Under the pieces are notes generated by a model. It was not told the origin of the DNA. It was given only the letters and a program-made list of their open reading frames with translations, and made no database searches. 56,766 nt of DNA from Hydrogenophaga sp. (GTDB taxonomy: Bacteria > Pseudomonadota > Gammaproteobacteria > Burkholderiales > Burkholderiaceae_C). Position numbers and translations under genes: made by a program. Of this stretch, positions 1-7,848 are shown one piece after another. Location: positions 1 to 56,766 of the forward strand of contig JAUYSB010000251.1 in assembly GCA_030696525.1 (NCBI GenBank), written 5' to 3'. Position 1 is the first letter of the stretch. Every line of letters begins with the position of its first letter.

Positions 1-74
1 AACGCCAGTCCGACGTGCTGGCCGCACTCAAGATCAAGAAGCCCTCGCACGATGCCCAATTGAGCCTGTTGTAG
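1..74 (+). CDS. 3' end of an unidentified gene entering from outside the window
   Basis: Only the last 23 codons are visible, in the frame starting at base 3 and ending at a TAG. The tail reads ...KKPSHDAQLSLL. The family cannot be named from so little. The terminal QLSLL resembles the short QLxLF-type peptide by which polymerases and repair proteins dock on the beta sliding clamp; this is a resemblance only. The gene converges on the truncated umuC with 37 bp between the two stop codons, so a rearrangement junction may lie here. Confidence 0.5.
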   Translation, partial: RQSDVLAALKIKKPSHDAQLSLL

Positions 75-111
75 TGGCAGCCGCGAGGCTGAGCCTATAC
101 AGATCAAGGAC

Positions 112-1149
112 TTATGGCGGTTGGTGTCGAACTCGGGTGGCCACTGCCTGAGCTGCGGCATCCGCCAACTGTCTTGAGTCCGCGGTGGGCCGCCTCAGGT
201 TGACTGTCACGCTGCGCGAAAGCTGTGGGCCCTGCCTGAATGGTGATGTGTGCATGAACACCAGCATTTGTGAGGTCTGACACCCTTGCTTGCGCAGCTT
301 CTCGCCCGCCCGGCTGGCGAATTCACTGACCGCCTCCACAAGCGGCCCAACAGTGTTGACAGTCTTGCCAAATGAGCGCGTCACGGCGATTTGCTGCTTC
401 GGGCCCGGTGCGTCATCGAGCTCAATGCAGGACACGCCCTGGAGTTCCCGCACGGTGCGCTCCAAGACAACGCTCCAACGCTTTTTGACCATGGCCGGGT
501 CCAGACGAATGAGATCGAGGACGGTGTTCACGCCCGCATCGTGAAGCTGCGCGCCGATTCGGCGCCCCACTCCCCAAACTTCAGTGACATCGGTTGCAGC
601 AAAGATGGCGTCTTGGTCTGAGGCCGGCAAAGCCTCAAGGTTGCAGACCTGAGACAATTCTTCAGGATAGCTTCCCGGTTTTCTTTCTGCTGACTTTGCG
701 ATTGCGTTTGCCAACTTTGCTCTGGTTTTCGAACTCCCAATGCCGACGCAGCATGGAATTCCCGTCCACTGCAAGATTCTTTGCCTGATAATGCGCGAGC
801 GGCGTATTAGGTCGCCCCTTACCCCATGCAATCCGACGAATGATTCGTCTATCGAATATAATTCTTGGGTCGGCCCCAATCCAGCCGCCAGCGTCATCAT
901 CCTATCCGAAATATCGGCGTAAAGCGGAAAATTCGCCGACAATGCCACCAATCCCGCCGAATTCTCAAGGTGGCGAATCTCAAACCACGGCGCACCCATT
1001 TTTATGCCGAGGTCTTTTGCTTCATTTGATCTGGCAATTGCACAACCGTCGTTACTCGAAAGTACAATTAGAGGCCTGCCTTGCAGAGAAGGCCTCATTG
1101 CCCTTTCGGCCGAGCAATAAAAGTTATTTCCATCCACCAAAGCAAACAT
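112..1149 (-). CDS. umuC: DNA polymerase V catalytic subunit UmuC, 3'-truncated
   Basis: Y-family translesion DNA polymerase that works with processed UmuD to copy damaged DNA. The start MFALVDGNNFYC places the first catalytic Asp at residue 6, and SIDES supplies D101 and E102, the same numbering as E. coli UmuC. I chose this ATG, 14 bp after the umuD stop, because family members start at this MFAL; an earlier in-frame ATG would overlap umuD. The protein is only 345 residues, while the usual length is about 420. It stops abruptly in the little-finger region (...AVATRVRHQPP), so the C-terminal tail with the QLNLF-type clamp-binding motif and UmuD-contacting region is missing. Reading the other two frames past the stop did not restore a convincing UmuC tail. 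Likely an inactive or altered polymerase; it could also be called a pseudogene. Confidence 0.88.
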   Translation of the reverse strand: MFALVDGNNFYCSAERAMRPSLQGRPLIVLSSNDGCAIARSNEAKDLGIKMGAPWFEIRHLENSAGLVALSANFPLYADISDRMMTLAAGLGPTQELYSIDESFVGLHGVRGDLIRRSRIIRQRILQWTGIPCCVGIGSSKTRAKLANAIAKSAERKPGSYPEELSQVCNLEALPASDQDAIFAATDVTEVWGVGRRIGAQLHDAGVNTVLDLIRLDPAMVKKRWSVVLERTVRELQGVSCIELDDAPGPKQQIAVTRSFGKTVNTVGPLVEAVSEFASRAGEKLRKQGCQTSQMLVFMHTSPFRQGPQLSRSVTVNLRRPTADSRQLADAAAQAVATRVRHQPP

Positions 1150-1163
1150 ATTGCGGACATTTA

Positions 1164-1604
1164 TTAAATCACAAACCGCTTTATGCAGGAAGTCACCACC
1201 CCCCAAACCTCCAATGTCTGTCCATCCTTTGGCACGATGTCCGGATATGTCGGGTTGGCAGCTTTGAGCAGCACTTTGCCCGCGCGCTGGTGAAGTTGCT
1301 TGACGGTGAACTCCCCATCCACCACGGCCACAACGATATGCCCGTGCTGAGGCTTGATGGCTCGGTCAACGACCAAAATGTCCCCATCGTCGATTCCAGC
1401 CTCACGCATTGAAGCGCCCGCCACGCGCAGCATGTAGGTCGCCTGCTGGTGTTTGATCAACAGTTGTGAGAGGTCCAGCCTGTTGACCTGATAGTCCTCG
1501 GCGGGCGAGGGAAAGCCCGCGCGCACTGACGCCGCCGGCATGGGAAGCTCAAGAGGGGCATCGTCCAACACTGTTGGCTCGGGAAACTCAAACACACTGT
1601 TCAT
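1164..1604 (-). CDS. umuD: UmuD, self-cleaving subunit of DNA polymerase V (S24/LexA-like)
   Basis: RecA-stimulated self-cleaving serine protease; the cleaved UmuD' dimer partners UmuC. 146 residues, a normal length. Cleavage should fall between A29 and G30 (in VRAGFPSPAEDY). The catalytic Ser65 lies in GASMREAG and Lys102 in DGEFTVKQ, the expected Ser/Lys dyad. First gene of the umuDC pair, 14 bp ahead of umuC. No Shine-Dalgarno sequence is visible before the ATG: the start codon lies inside the former LexA operator, so the mRNA may be leaderless or start further in (for example Met22). Its operator has been split by the adjacent insertion sequence, so normal SOS control is probably lost. 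Confidence 0.92.
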   Translation of the reverse strand: MNSVFEFPEPTVLDDAPLELPMPAASVRAGFPSPAEDYQVNRLDLSQLLIKHQQATYMLRVAGASMREAGIDDGDILVVDRAIKPQHGHIVVAVVDGEFTVKQLHQRAGKVLLKAANPTYPDIVPKDGQTLEVWGVVTSCIKRFVI

Positions 1605-1610
1605 GCGTAA
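1597..1610. promoter_or_regulatory. Left half of a LexA (SOS) box split by the IS
   Basis: CTGT at 1597-1600 is followed by TCATGCGT, the left copy of the target duplication. Joining it to ACAG at 2711-2714 across the element rebuilds CTGTTCATGCGTACAG, an exact CTGT-N8-ACAG LexA box with good flanks (CA before, TA after). The box overlaps the umuD start codon. Next to the IS the 3' half reads AAGG instead of ACAG, so this copy should not bind LexA well. Confidence 0.8.
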
Positions 1611-1634
1611 GGGGTATCCGCTTAGCTCCAGTGC
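1611..1634 (+). repeat. Terminal inverted repeat, left
   Basis: 24 bp starting GGGGTATCCGCTTAGC; the exact reverse complement lies at 2677-2700. Confidence 0.95.
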
Positions 1635-1644
1635 TTAGCGAATA

Positions 1645-1660
1645 CTGGATAAAACATCAG
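1645..1660. promoter_or_regulatory. LexA-box-like sequence inside the IS end
   Basis: CTGGATAAAACATCAG has the CTG-N10-CAG core and sits in TACTG...CAGT context, close to the SOS consensus, but its inner bases are G/T instead of T/A. It lies inside the IS between the transposase stop and the left inverted repeat, about 40 bp upstream of umuD. It may be chance or may supply new SOS control. Confidence 0.35.
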
Positions 1661-1668
1661 TCTTTATT

Positions 1669-2661
1669 CTATCTGCCAGAACTTTTTCTTGGCACCTTTT
1701 TGACCACGTCAGCATAAGTGAATGGCTCGGTCCGCACGGCTTGCTGCAGCAATCGATAGAAGAGCAAGCCGCGCGAGTTCGAGGTCCGACGGTTGAAGCG
1801 AAACACAAACTCGTCGAGGTAGGCGTCCAGGTGTTCCGGCTGCACCGATCCATGGTGGGTGCCCAGCATCCAGCGCTTGATCAGCGCTGCGACCCGATGC
1901 ACGCCGGCCATCGACACATGCGCTGGCGTGTCCGATCCCAGCATCACCCTGCGCTGGTGCGCGTAGCCCAAGTCGGCGAGCGAGCGGTAGGCAGCCGAGC
2001 CGTCGGTACGCACCTGAGCACCAGGTTCGATCGAATCTTGCACAAAGGGCACCACACACGACTCGGCGTCGTTGTCGATCCGGCGCAATCGAATTCGCCC
2101 AAACCCTTTGGGTTCGTGTAACTCGACGGCAATGGCAACCAGGACCTTGCTGGTGTTGCTCTTGCGCCCTACAGCAGAGATCGGGTTCTCACGGTCGGTC
2201 AGCGCCAGATAGGTTTCGTCCACCTCAACCAGCCCCTTGAGGCGCTCGCGCTCAGGACGAACCATGGCCCGTCGAAAGCGGTGCAGCATCGCCCAGGCTG
2301 TCTCGTAGCTGCCCAGACCCAGCACCCTCTGCAAGCCCAGCGCGCTGACGCCTTGCTTCTGGTTGGTCAGATACCAGGCAGCAGCCAGCCACACCCTCAA
2401 GGGTGTGCGCGTCTTGTCGAAGATGGTGCCAGCCGTCACCGTGGTCTGGCGAGCACAGTCACGGCACATGAGCCGCACGCGACTGGACCGGTAGGGTGCC
2501 CCTACGCTGCCACAGCCCGGACAGATGAATCCGTCGGGCCAGCGCAGCTTCTCCAAAAATGCCAGGCAGGCATCCTCGCTGCCAAACCAATCAAGAAATT
2601 CGTTCCAGTTGGTCGGGTAGTCCTTGCCAGCCTCCACGGGCGCGATATGCTGGTTGTCCAT
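1669..2661 (-). CDS. IS1595 family (ISXO2-like) transposase
   Basis: 330 residues. An N-terminal zinc ribbon (CPGCG near residue 48 and CRDC near residue 67) precedes a DDE-type nuclease core whose first Asp is in VEVDETYL. The gene fills the element between the inverted repeats and reads towards umuD. It appears intact, so the element may still be mobile. Confidence 0.93.
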   Translation of the reverse strand: MDNQHIAPVEAGKDYPTNWNEFLDWFGSEDACLAFLEKLRWPDGFICPGCGSVGAPYRSSRVRLMCRDCARQTTVTAGTIFDKTRTPLRVWLAAAWYLTNQKQGVSALGLQRVLGLGSYETAWAMLHRFRRAMVRPERERLKGLVEVDETYLALTDRENPISAVGRKSNTSKVLVAIAVELHEPKGFGRIRLRRIDNDAESCVVPFVQDSIEPGAQVRTDGSAAYRSLADLGYAHQRRVMLGSDTPAHVSMAGVHRVAALIKRWMLGTHHGSVQPEHLDAYLDEFVFRFNRRTSNSRGLLFYRLLQQAVRTEPFTYADVVKKVPRKSSGR

Positions 2662-2676
2662 CCAGCTATCGTAGTC

Positions 2677-2700
2677 GCACTGGAGCTAAGCGGATACCCC
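2677..2700 (-). repeat. Terminal inverted repeat, right
   Basis: Exact reverse complement of 1611-1634. Directly followed by GC and then the second copy of the target duplication. Confidence 0.95.
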
Positions 2701-2702
2701 GC

Positions 2703-2714
2703 TCATGCGTACAG
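2703..2714. promoter_or_regulatory. Right half of the split LexA box, upstream of dinG
   Basis: TCATGCGT (target duplication) followed by ACAG. It belongs with CTGT at 1597-1600. The TATGAT at 2716-2721 looks like a -10 element for dinG; its -35 partner would now be replaced by IS sequence. Confidence 0.7.
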
Positions 2715-2813
2715 TATATGATTGCGCCCCTTTGAATTGGGCTCCCAGCCTTCCGACGCCTGCGAACGCCCTATGCGCGGCACGAAGTCAGCGGCAGCGA
2801 GAGGCTTGACCTG

Positions 2814-5306
2814 ATGCAGTCCAAGCTGCTACGGCCTGCCTTGACGCCTGCCACTTCTGTGAGATCCTTGCTGCACATGACCGAACACTGGAGCAGACCA
2901 AATCTGACCGAAGGCCAGTCTGCCCTCATCAAGGATGCAGTTGGGTCCTTCAACGCCATTTTGGAGGGCAGCCCCGCCCTGCGCGAGCGGCCGGGTCAAA
3001 AGGAGATGGTGCATGCGGTTGCCTCCACCTTCGCCCTGGCCAAGCCTGCCAAGAATTCCAAGAACAGCCAGGTATCTGATCAGGCCGAGCAGGGCGCATC
3101 TGCTGCTGGGCCCGATGATGCACTTGTGCCCCCCGGGCCGTTCATCACCGTGATCGAGGCCGGTACCGGCGTGGGCAAGTCACTTGGCTACAGCGTTCCG
3201 GCAATCGTCACCGCCCTCAAGCGGAACAAGCGGGTGTTGATTTCCACTGGCACGGTCGCCCTTCAGGAGCAGCTCGTAGCCAAGGACTTGCCTGCTGTCA
3301 CTGCCGCGCTGGAAAAGCATGCTGGCCTCAAGGCCAAGTTCGTTCTCGCCAAAGGCCGCAGCCGCTACCTGTGCAATCTCAAGTTGAAGAAGGCGTTGGG
3401 GCAGGAGTCCATGAGCGCCAGCTTGTTCGATGGCATTGACGATGGTGAATCCCCCCTTGATGGGTCAGTGGTTGCCCCCCTGGAAGCTGAAGCGGATTTT
3501 GAAACGTCCTCTGCTCCCGACGCCCTACCCGCATCTGCCTTCGGCTCGGCCATGCCCCGGCCCCCGCGAATTTTCCCTGCCCAGTCTGACACCCGCCAGA
3601 TCAAGTTCTTTGAATCCCTGGACAAGTCACTCAAGTCTGGTGAATGGGCAGGAGACAGGGACTCTCTCATTGAACAGCCAGATGCAGGTGACTGGAAAGC
3701 CGTTGCGGCCGACAGCCATTCGTGCACCGGGCGAAAGTGCCACCTCTACAACGACTGCACCCTCTATCGAGCGCGCCGGGAGATGGCCGAAGCAAACGTG
3801 ATCGTCGTCAACCACGATCTGCTGCTGTCCAGCCTGGGGACGCGGACCCTGCCAGCCTTGAAGGACTGCCTGCTGGTGCTCGATGAGGCGCACAACCTGC
3901 CCGAGACTGCGCGAGATCACTTTTCCGGCGTGCTGGAGCTTTCCCGCACCAAGTGGATGGATGACCTGGCGCGTCGCATGCTCAAGTCTGCTTCCCTGCT
4001 CAAGGACGCCGAAACGTCGCTGGCCACACAAGCGGCCGTGTCTGCCATGCGCCGACTCAAATCTCAGTTGCAGGAACTGCAGGCCCAGGTCCGCGACCTG
4101 TTTGACCCGTTGATGCGGCCCAAGCACAACCCCGGGGCCGCATCGCCGCGTACATCGCCGGGCAAGGCGAACACTGTAGGCACTGTTCTTCTGCCGGATG
4201 GAGCACTACCAGCCAACCTGACCGAGCCCATGAAACTGGCGCGCGGCGAGCTGCGCACCGTTCTCTCCGGACTGAAGGCGCTGGCCAGCGAAGTCCAGGT
4301 GCAATTGGCCGCTGGATCGGAAGACCCCAAGCCCCTCAATGAGATCTACCAGCAGCTCGGATCATTGGCTTCTCGACCAGAAGATGCTGCCGACGCCATT
4401 GAGATGCTGCTGGCCATGAGTGACGCGCCCCACGCAAAGTGGGCCCAGGCACAGGACGTCAACGGGATCATGGTCCTGCAGTTGCACGCCTGCCCGCTGA
4501 GTGCCGAAGGCGAAATGAACCCCCTGGCTCGGCACCTGTGGTCAAAAGTCGAAACCGCCATTGCAACCTCTGCCACCCTGGCCACGTGCGGTGATTTCGG
4601 CTTCTACTTGCGGGAAGCGGGTTTGAGTCACCTCGCCCAAGTGCAGACCTTGAAAGTCGCAAGTCCTTTTGACTACCCCACGCAAGGTAGCTTCACGGTT
4701 GTGCAGACAGAACACACGCCAAAGCAACAGGATGCCTATGAGCGCGAGGTGGCCAACGAAATGTTGATCGACATGGGCAACATCACCAGTGGCGCCCTGG
4801 TGCTCTTTGCATCACGCCGGCACATGGACCTCACGTTTGAAGCCATCCCCGACAACATCCGTGATCGTGTTGTTCTGCGCCAAGGCGACCTCTCCCGCGC
4901 GCAGTTGCTCAAGCTGCACAAGGAACGGGTCGACGCCGGCAAGGCCTCGATCATCCTGGGCCTGCAGAGCTTCGGGGAAGGACTGGACCTGCCCGGCGCC
5001 TACTGCGAAACGCTCATGATCGCCAAGCTGCCATTTGCGCCACCCACAGACATGGTGAGTCAGGCAAGTGCCCGTTGGCTTCGCCGCCTCGGCCGCGACG
5101 CGTTCACAGAGCAGGTTGTACCGCTGGCCGCCATGAAGCTCCAGCAGTGGGTGGGCCGCGCCATCCGCACGGAAACCGATCACGCGGAGATTTACTGCTA
5201 CGACGCCCGGCTACTCAACACACAGTTCGGACGGGAAATCCTTGCCGGCCTGCCCGCCTTCAAACGCATGGAGCGCATTGCGGACATGACAGCAGAACTC
5301 AGTTGA
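2814..5306 (+). CDS. dinG: DinG-family ATP-dependent DNA helicase
   Basis: Superfamily 2 iron-sulphur helicase of the DinG/XPD type, which unwinds R-loops, D-loops and other repair intermediates 5' to 3'. 830 residues. Walker A AGTGVGKS at residues 116-123, DEAH box in LVLDEAHN near residue 356, four cluster cysteines (one in RYLCNLK near 187, three in CTGRKCHLYNDC near 304-315), and a C-terminal helicase motif QQWVGRAIRTE. The chosen start has a GAGAGG ribosome site nine bases upstream; Met22 (2877) is an alternative. dinG is LexA-controlled in E. coli, and here it is divergent from umuDC with a shared LexA box before the IS arrived. DinG genes also occur in type IV CRISPR loci, but no such neighbours are present. 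Confidence 0.93.
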   Translation: MQSKLLRPALTPATSVRSLLHMTEHWSRPNLTEGQSALIKDAVGSFNAILEGSPALRERPGQKEMVHAVASTFALAKPAKNSKNSQVSDQAEQGASAAGPDDALVPPGPFITVIEAGTGVGKSLGYSVPAIVTALKRNKRVLISTGTVALQEQLVAKDLPAVTAALEKHAGLKAKFVLAKGRSRYLCNLKLKKALGQESMSASLFDGIDDGESPLDGSVVAPLEAEADFETSSAPDALPASAFGSAMPRPPRIFPAQSDTRQIKFFESLDKSLKSGEWAGDRDSLIEQPDAGDWKAVAADSHSCTGRKCHLYNDCTLYRARREMAEANVIVVNHDLLLSSLGTRTLPALKDCLLVLDEAHNLPETARDHFSGVLELSRTKWMDDLARRMLKSASLLKDAETSLATQAAVSAMRRLKSQLQELQAQVRDLFDPLMRPKHNPGAASPRTSPGKANTVGTVLLPDGALPANLTEPMKLARGELRTVLSGLKALASEVQVQLAAGSEDPKPLNEIYQQLGSLASRPEDAADAIEMLLAMSDAPHAKWAQAQDVNGIMVLQLHACPLSAEGEMNPLARHLWSKVETAIATSATLATCGDFGFYLREAGLSHLAQVQTLKVASPFDYPTQGSFTVVQTEHTPKQQDAYEREVANEMLIDMGNITSGALVLFASRRHMDLTFEAIPDNIRDRVVLRQGDLSRAQLLKLHKERVDAGKASIILGLQSFGEGLDLPGAYCETLMIAKLPFAPPTDMVSQASARWLRRLGRDAFTEQVVPLAAMKLQQWVGRAIRTETDHAEIYCYDARLLNTQFGREILAGLPAFKRMERIADMTAELS

Positions 5307-5476
5307 CCTCGCGCGAGGACGGGCTGCTCTGCCGAACAAACCACTTTCGCATCGGCCATCCGACGCCACCGACCAAATGAGAGTCTCCAGATGAGAGCGT
5401 GGCTGTACGAGCGGGCCTCTGACTCTGAAATCAGGAGCGCCAGAAGATGCCTGCCAAGCAAACCGGCTCCCGACCC

Positions 5477-5911
5477 TCAAGCTTGGGGTTTCTTGAAGGC
5501 AAGTCCGCTCATATAGAGCATGAGCAGGTTCTCGTCGGCCATCCCGCCGATCACTGACCCAATAATCTTTTTCTCATCTGCCGAAAGCATTTTGATGGCT
5601 TTAACGCGGCGGTTATGCATATTGAAAAACAACATCAGCATGATTCCCGCACCAGCCAATGCAACCAGCAAGGAATAATGCAATGGGCCCCACTCTTGAA
5701 AGCTCGCGAACACCTGCGAGGGCAGCTGAAGAAAAATGGCGACAACAGCAAGGACAATGCAAAGTCCAACAGAACTCAATGCATATCCTTCACGATCAGC
5801 GTAATGGAAAATATCGCGCCGCTTCTTGTCCACCTGCTGTGATGCAGTTTGCTGATACGCGGCCCACTCGACCTTCGTAGCGCGGTCAATCTTCTTGAAT
5901 TGGCAGAACAT
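5477..5911 (-). CDS. Small two-segment membrane protein, unknown
   Basis: 144 residues from the ATG preceded by GAAAGGG, a good ribosome site; a longer reading frame upstream lacks one. The N-terminal 40 residues are charged and soluble (MFCQFKKIDRATKVEW). Two hydrophobic segments follow (LSSVGLCIVLAVVAIFLQL and LLVALAGAGIMLMLFF), then a charged tail. No family recognised. Close behind the YdjM-like gene on the same strand (38 bp gap), so the two may be co-transcribed. Confidence 0.75.
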   Translation of the reverse strand: MFCQFKKIDRATKVEWAAYQQTASQQVDKKRRDIFHYADREGYALSSVGLCIVLAVVAIFLQLPSQVFASFQEWGPLHYSLLVALAGAGIMLMLFFNMHNRRVKAIKMLSADEKKIIGSVIGGMADENLLMLYMSGLAFKKPQA

Positions 5912-5948
5912 TCGGACCCTTTCAAAAAAACACCGGCCTGGATGGACC

Positions 5949-6470
5949 TTATCGTGGCCGTGTCGCCCATTTTCTGCCAAACCACGCGACCGTGCCAAGC
6001 AGTGCTGCAATCGCGCAGCCCGAGTAGACGCTGTCGTGCGCGATCAACCCAAGAAGGGGGTTAGCGCTGACCAGAGGAGCAAGCGGGTGCATGTCGGCAT
6101 GGATGAGGCCATCCAGCGCAATGTGGCTGAGAGTGCCAACGAAGGCCCCAACAACACATGGCGCCCATCGTGGTCGCTCATCAACGCAGAGCCAGCTGAG
6201 CTTGTAGTGGGCGACTTCCTTGTTCCACCGGCCCAAGATCGGCCGCACCAGTAGCGTTGAAACGGGGGCAACAGCGGTTGCGATCACCAAAGCCCCGGGA
6301 AGCGTGTGGCTCCAGCCGTGAAGCTCTGCAGCGCCGCGCAGCATGCCAATACCCGGCTCAATGTCCATGGCCACCTGGGCGACGCCAAAGCTGATGAGGC
6401 TCATGTGCTTGTCCAAACCGGCTTTGGCGACGAGACCCGCGCCCATGTGAAAAGGGGTGAATGGCATGAA
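5949..6470 (-). CDS. YdjM/DUF457-like membrane-bound putative metal-dependent hydrolase
   Basis: 173 residues from MPFTPFHMG, the start typical of this family; an ATG 14 codons earlier is less likely. Several membrane segments surround conserved polar residues: FTPFH, VAMDIEP, LHGWSHT and SHIALDGLIHADMHP, giving a His/Asp set that in the family is thought to bind metal. The activity of the family is not established, and in E. coli ydjM is an SOS gene, which would suit the repair genes upstream. No LexA box was seen directly in front of it. Confidence 0.7.
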   Translation of the reverse strand, partial: FMPFTPFHMGAGLVAKAGLDKHMSLISFGVAQVAMDIEPGIGMLRGAAELHGWSHTLPGALVIATAVAPVSTLLVRPILGRWNKEVAHYKLSWLCVDERPRWAPCVVGAFVGTLSHIALDGLIHADMHPLAPLVSANPLLGLIAHDSVYSGCAIAALLGTVAWFGRKWATRPR

Positions 6471-6650
6471 TGGGTTCAACTCATTTGCGGCCACCGACCA
6501 GCTCGATGGCATGAAGATTCGATGATAGCCAGCGGGTTTCCTCTCACCTAGAATTCAGCCTTCAGGTATTGAGCGAACGCTTCGGCCCTCAACAAATGAA
6601 TCATGATGCCTTGCCCGTTGTCGAAAAGCTCTTCGAACAGCTCCCAAAAC

Positions 6651-7727
6651 ATGAAGAAGACCACTAAAGGTCTGAGTGGTTCAGCGATGCGAAATTTTCT
6701 TTTGGCCGCCTACTTTTTTACGCTGGCAACATCAGCAACTGCGCAGTACAGCCTTGATGTACGCAAGCCACAACTTGACGCGCACGCTGCCTTTGCCAAC
6801 CAGATTCAGAACAGCGACGTCATGAAGTCGCTGATTAGGCTGGTGAATACACTGGTGACGGTTGATCGAGAAATTCCGGTCATCACCAAATCATGCGGTC
6901 AGCCAAATGCCTTCTACGTTCCAGGCAGAAAGGAAATCATTCTTTGCTACGACCTCATGGTTGACAGTCAAAGTCGTCTGGTGCGTTCTGGTGTCAGCGG
7001 GGGAGTCGGAGTTCAAACCGTTTACGCTGAAACGGCGTTCATTCTTCTGCACGAAATAGGTCATCATCTGATCCATGAGTATCAGCTTCCAGTCCTTGGA
7101 CAAGCAGAGGACGCAGCAGACAAAATCGCAACGTTTATTTTGTTGAACTCGGATGGCGATGAAGTGCTCAAGCGCGCCACAACCTTTTTCATTACTCGAC
7201 AGCGGGGTATCGTTGCTCAGGTCATCCAAGGCGAACATGACTACAGCGATAGCCACGGCCTTCCCCAGCAACGACTTGCCAATCTGGTTTGCTGGGGTGC
7301 AGGAAAAAACCCAAGCTACTTCTCTGACTTGATCCCAGTCGCGAAGCTTTCCCGGAGAAGACTGCAGTCATGCGCTTCTGAGTTTGCAGCCATGAAGTCT
7401 GACCTTCAGGCCTTGCTTGGTACCCGTTTGCGAACGCACTCTGCCAATGAACCTGTGCCTTCTAGCCCATCTGCATTTGAACGCCTCTCAGAACTAGCGC
7501 AAATGAACCAGTGCACGGGGTGTCACCGGCCCAACGACTATGCCATGGGGCCACCACTTTCTGATATGGCGAAGCGGTATTCGGACGAACAAATACGTGA
7601 AAAGTTGACACGAAAAATTCAGTTCGGCTCTGGCGATTCATGGGGAGGGGCAAAGGCCTCGCCAATGCCAAAGGTACTTGATGAAGACATCGATGCCCTA
7701 TCAAAATGGGTTAGCGCTTATCGATGA
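6651..7727 (+). CDS. DUF4344-like secreted metallopeptidase fused to a class I cytochrome c domain
   Basis: 358 residues from MKKTTKGL; 6603 (longer) and 6687 (MRNFLLAAYFF) are alternative starts, none with a clear ribosome site. A signal peptide (MRNFLLAAYFFTLATSATAQ) indicates export. The middle carries HEIGHHLIHEY followed by LGQAEDAADKIA, the HExxH plus downstream E(D)AAD pattern of DUF4344 zinc peptidases. The last 75 residues form a compact cytochrome c: QCTGCH for covalent haem and a distal Met in ASPMPKV, ending in the usual LSKWVSAYR helix. So a periplasmic peptidase-like domain is linked to a redox haem domain. Stands alone and is followed by a strong terminator. Confidence 0.8.
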   Translation: MKKTTKGLSGSAMRNFLLAAYFFTLATSATAQYSLDVRKPQLDAHAAFANQIQNSDVMKSLIRLVNTLVTVDREIPVITKSCGQPNAFYVPGRKEIILCYDLMVDSQSRLVRSGVSGGVGVQTVYAETAFILLHEIGHHLIHEYQLPVLGQAEDAADKIATFILLNSDGDEVLKRATTFFITRQRGIVAQVIQGEHDYSDSHGLPQQRLANLVCWGAGKNPSYFSDLIPVAKLSRRRLQSCASEFAAMKSDLQALLGTRLRTHSANEPVPSSPSAFERLSELAQMNQCTGCHRPNDYAMGPPLSDMAKRYSDEQIREKLTRKIQFGSGDSWGGAKASPMPKVLDEDIDALSKWVSAYR

Positions 7728-7751
7728 GGTTTTTTGTCAGGGTCATAAAAA

Positions 7752-7791
7752 AAAGCCCACGTCGCTGACCAAAGTCAAGCGCGTGGGCTTT
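7752..7791. terminator. Bidirectional intrinsic terminator
   Basis: Stem AAAGCCCACG / CGTGGGCTTT (7752-7761 with 7782-7791). It serves the metallopeptidase-cytochrome gene on + and the 7849-8538 gene on -. Confidence 0.85.
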
Positions 7792-7848
7792 GCTGTTGAA
7801 GGGGTGTTTGGTTAGGGCAAACAGAGTTGCCCTGCCAGTGAATGAAGC

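Larger units (their letters stand above)
1611..2700 (-). mobile_element. ISXO2-like insertion sequence (IS1595 family)
   Basis: Element of about 1.09 kb, bounded by perfect 24-bp inverted repeats (1611-1634 and 2677-2700) that begin GGGGTATCCGCTTAG. It carries one transposase. Both flanks repeat TCATGCGTA (1601-1609 and 2703-2711), which fits the 8-bp target duplication typical of the family; the exact edge is ambiguous by one or two bases. The duplication is the N8 core of a LexA box. Looks recent: inverted repeats perfect, transposase intact, target duplication intact. Confidence 0.93.
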
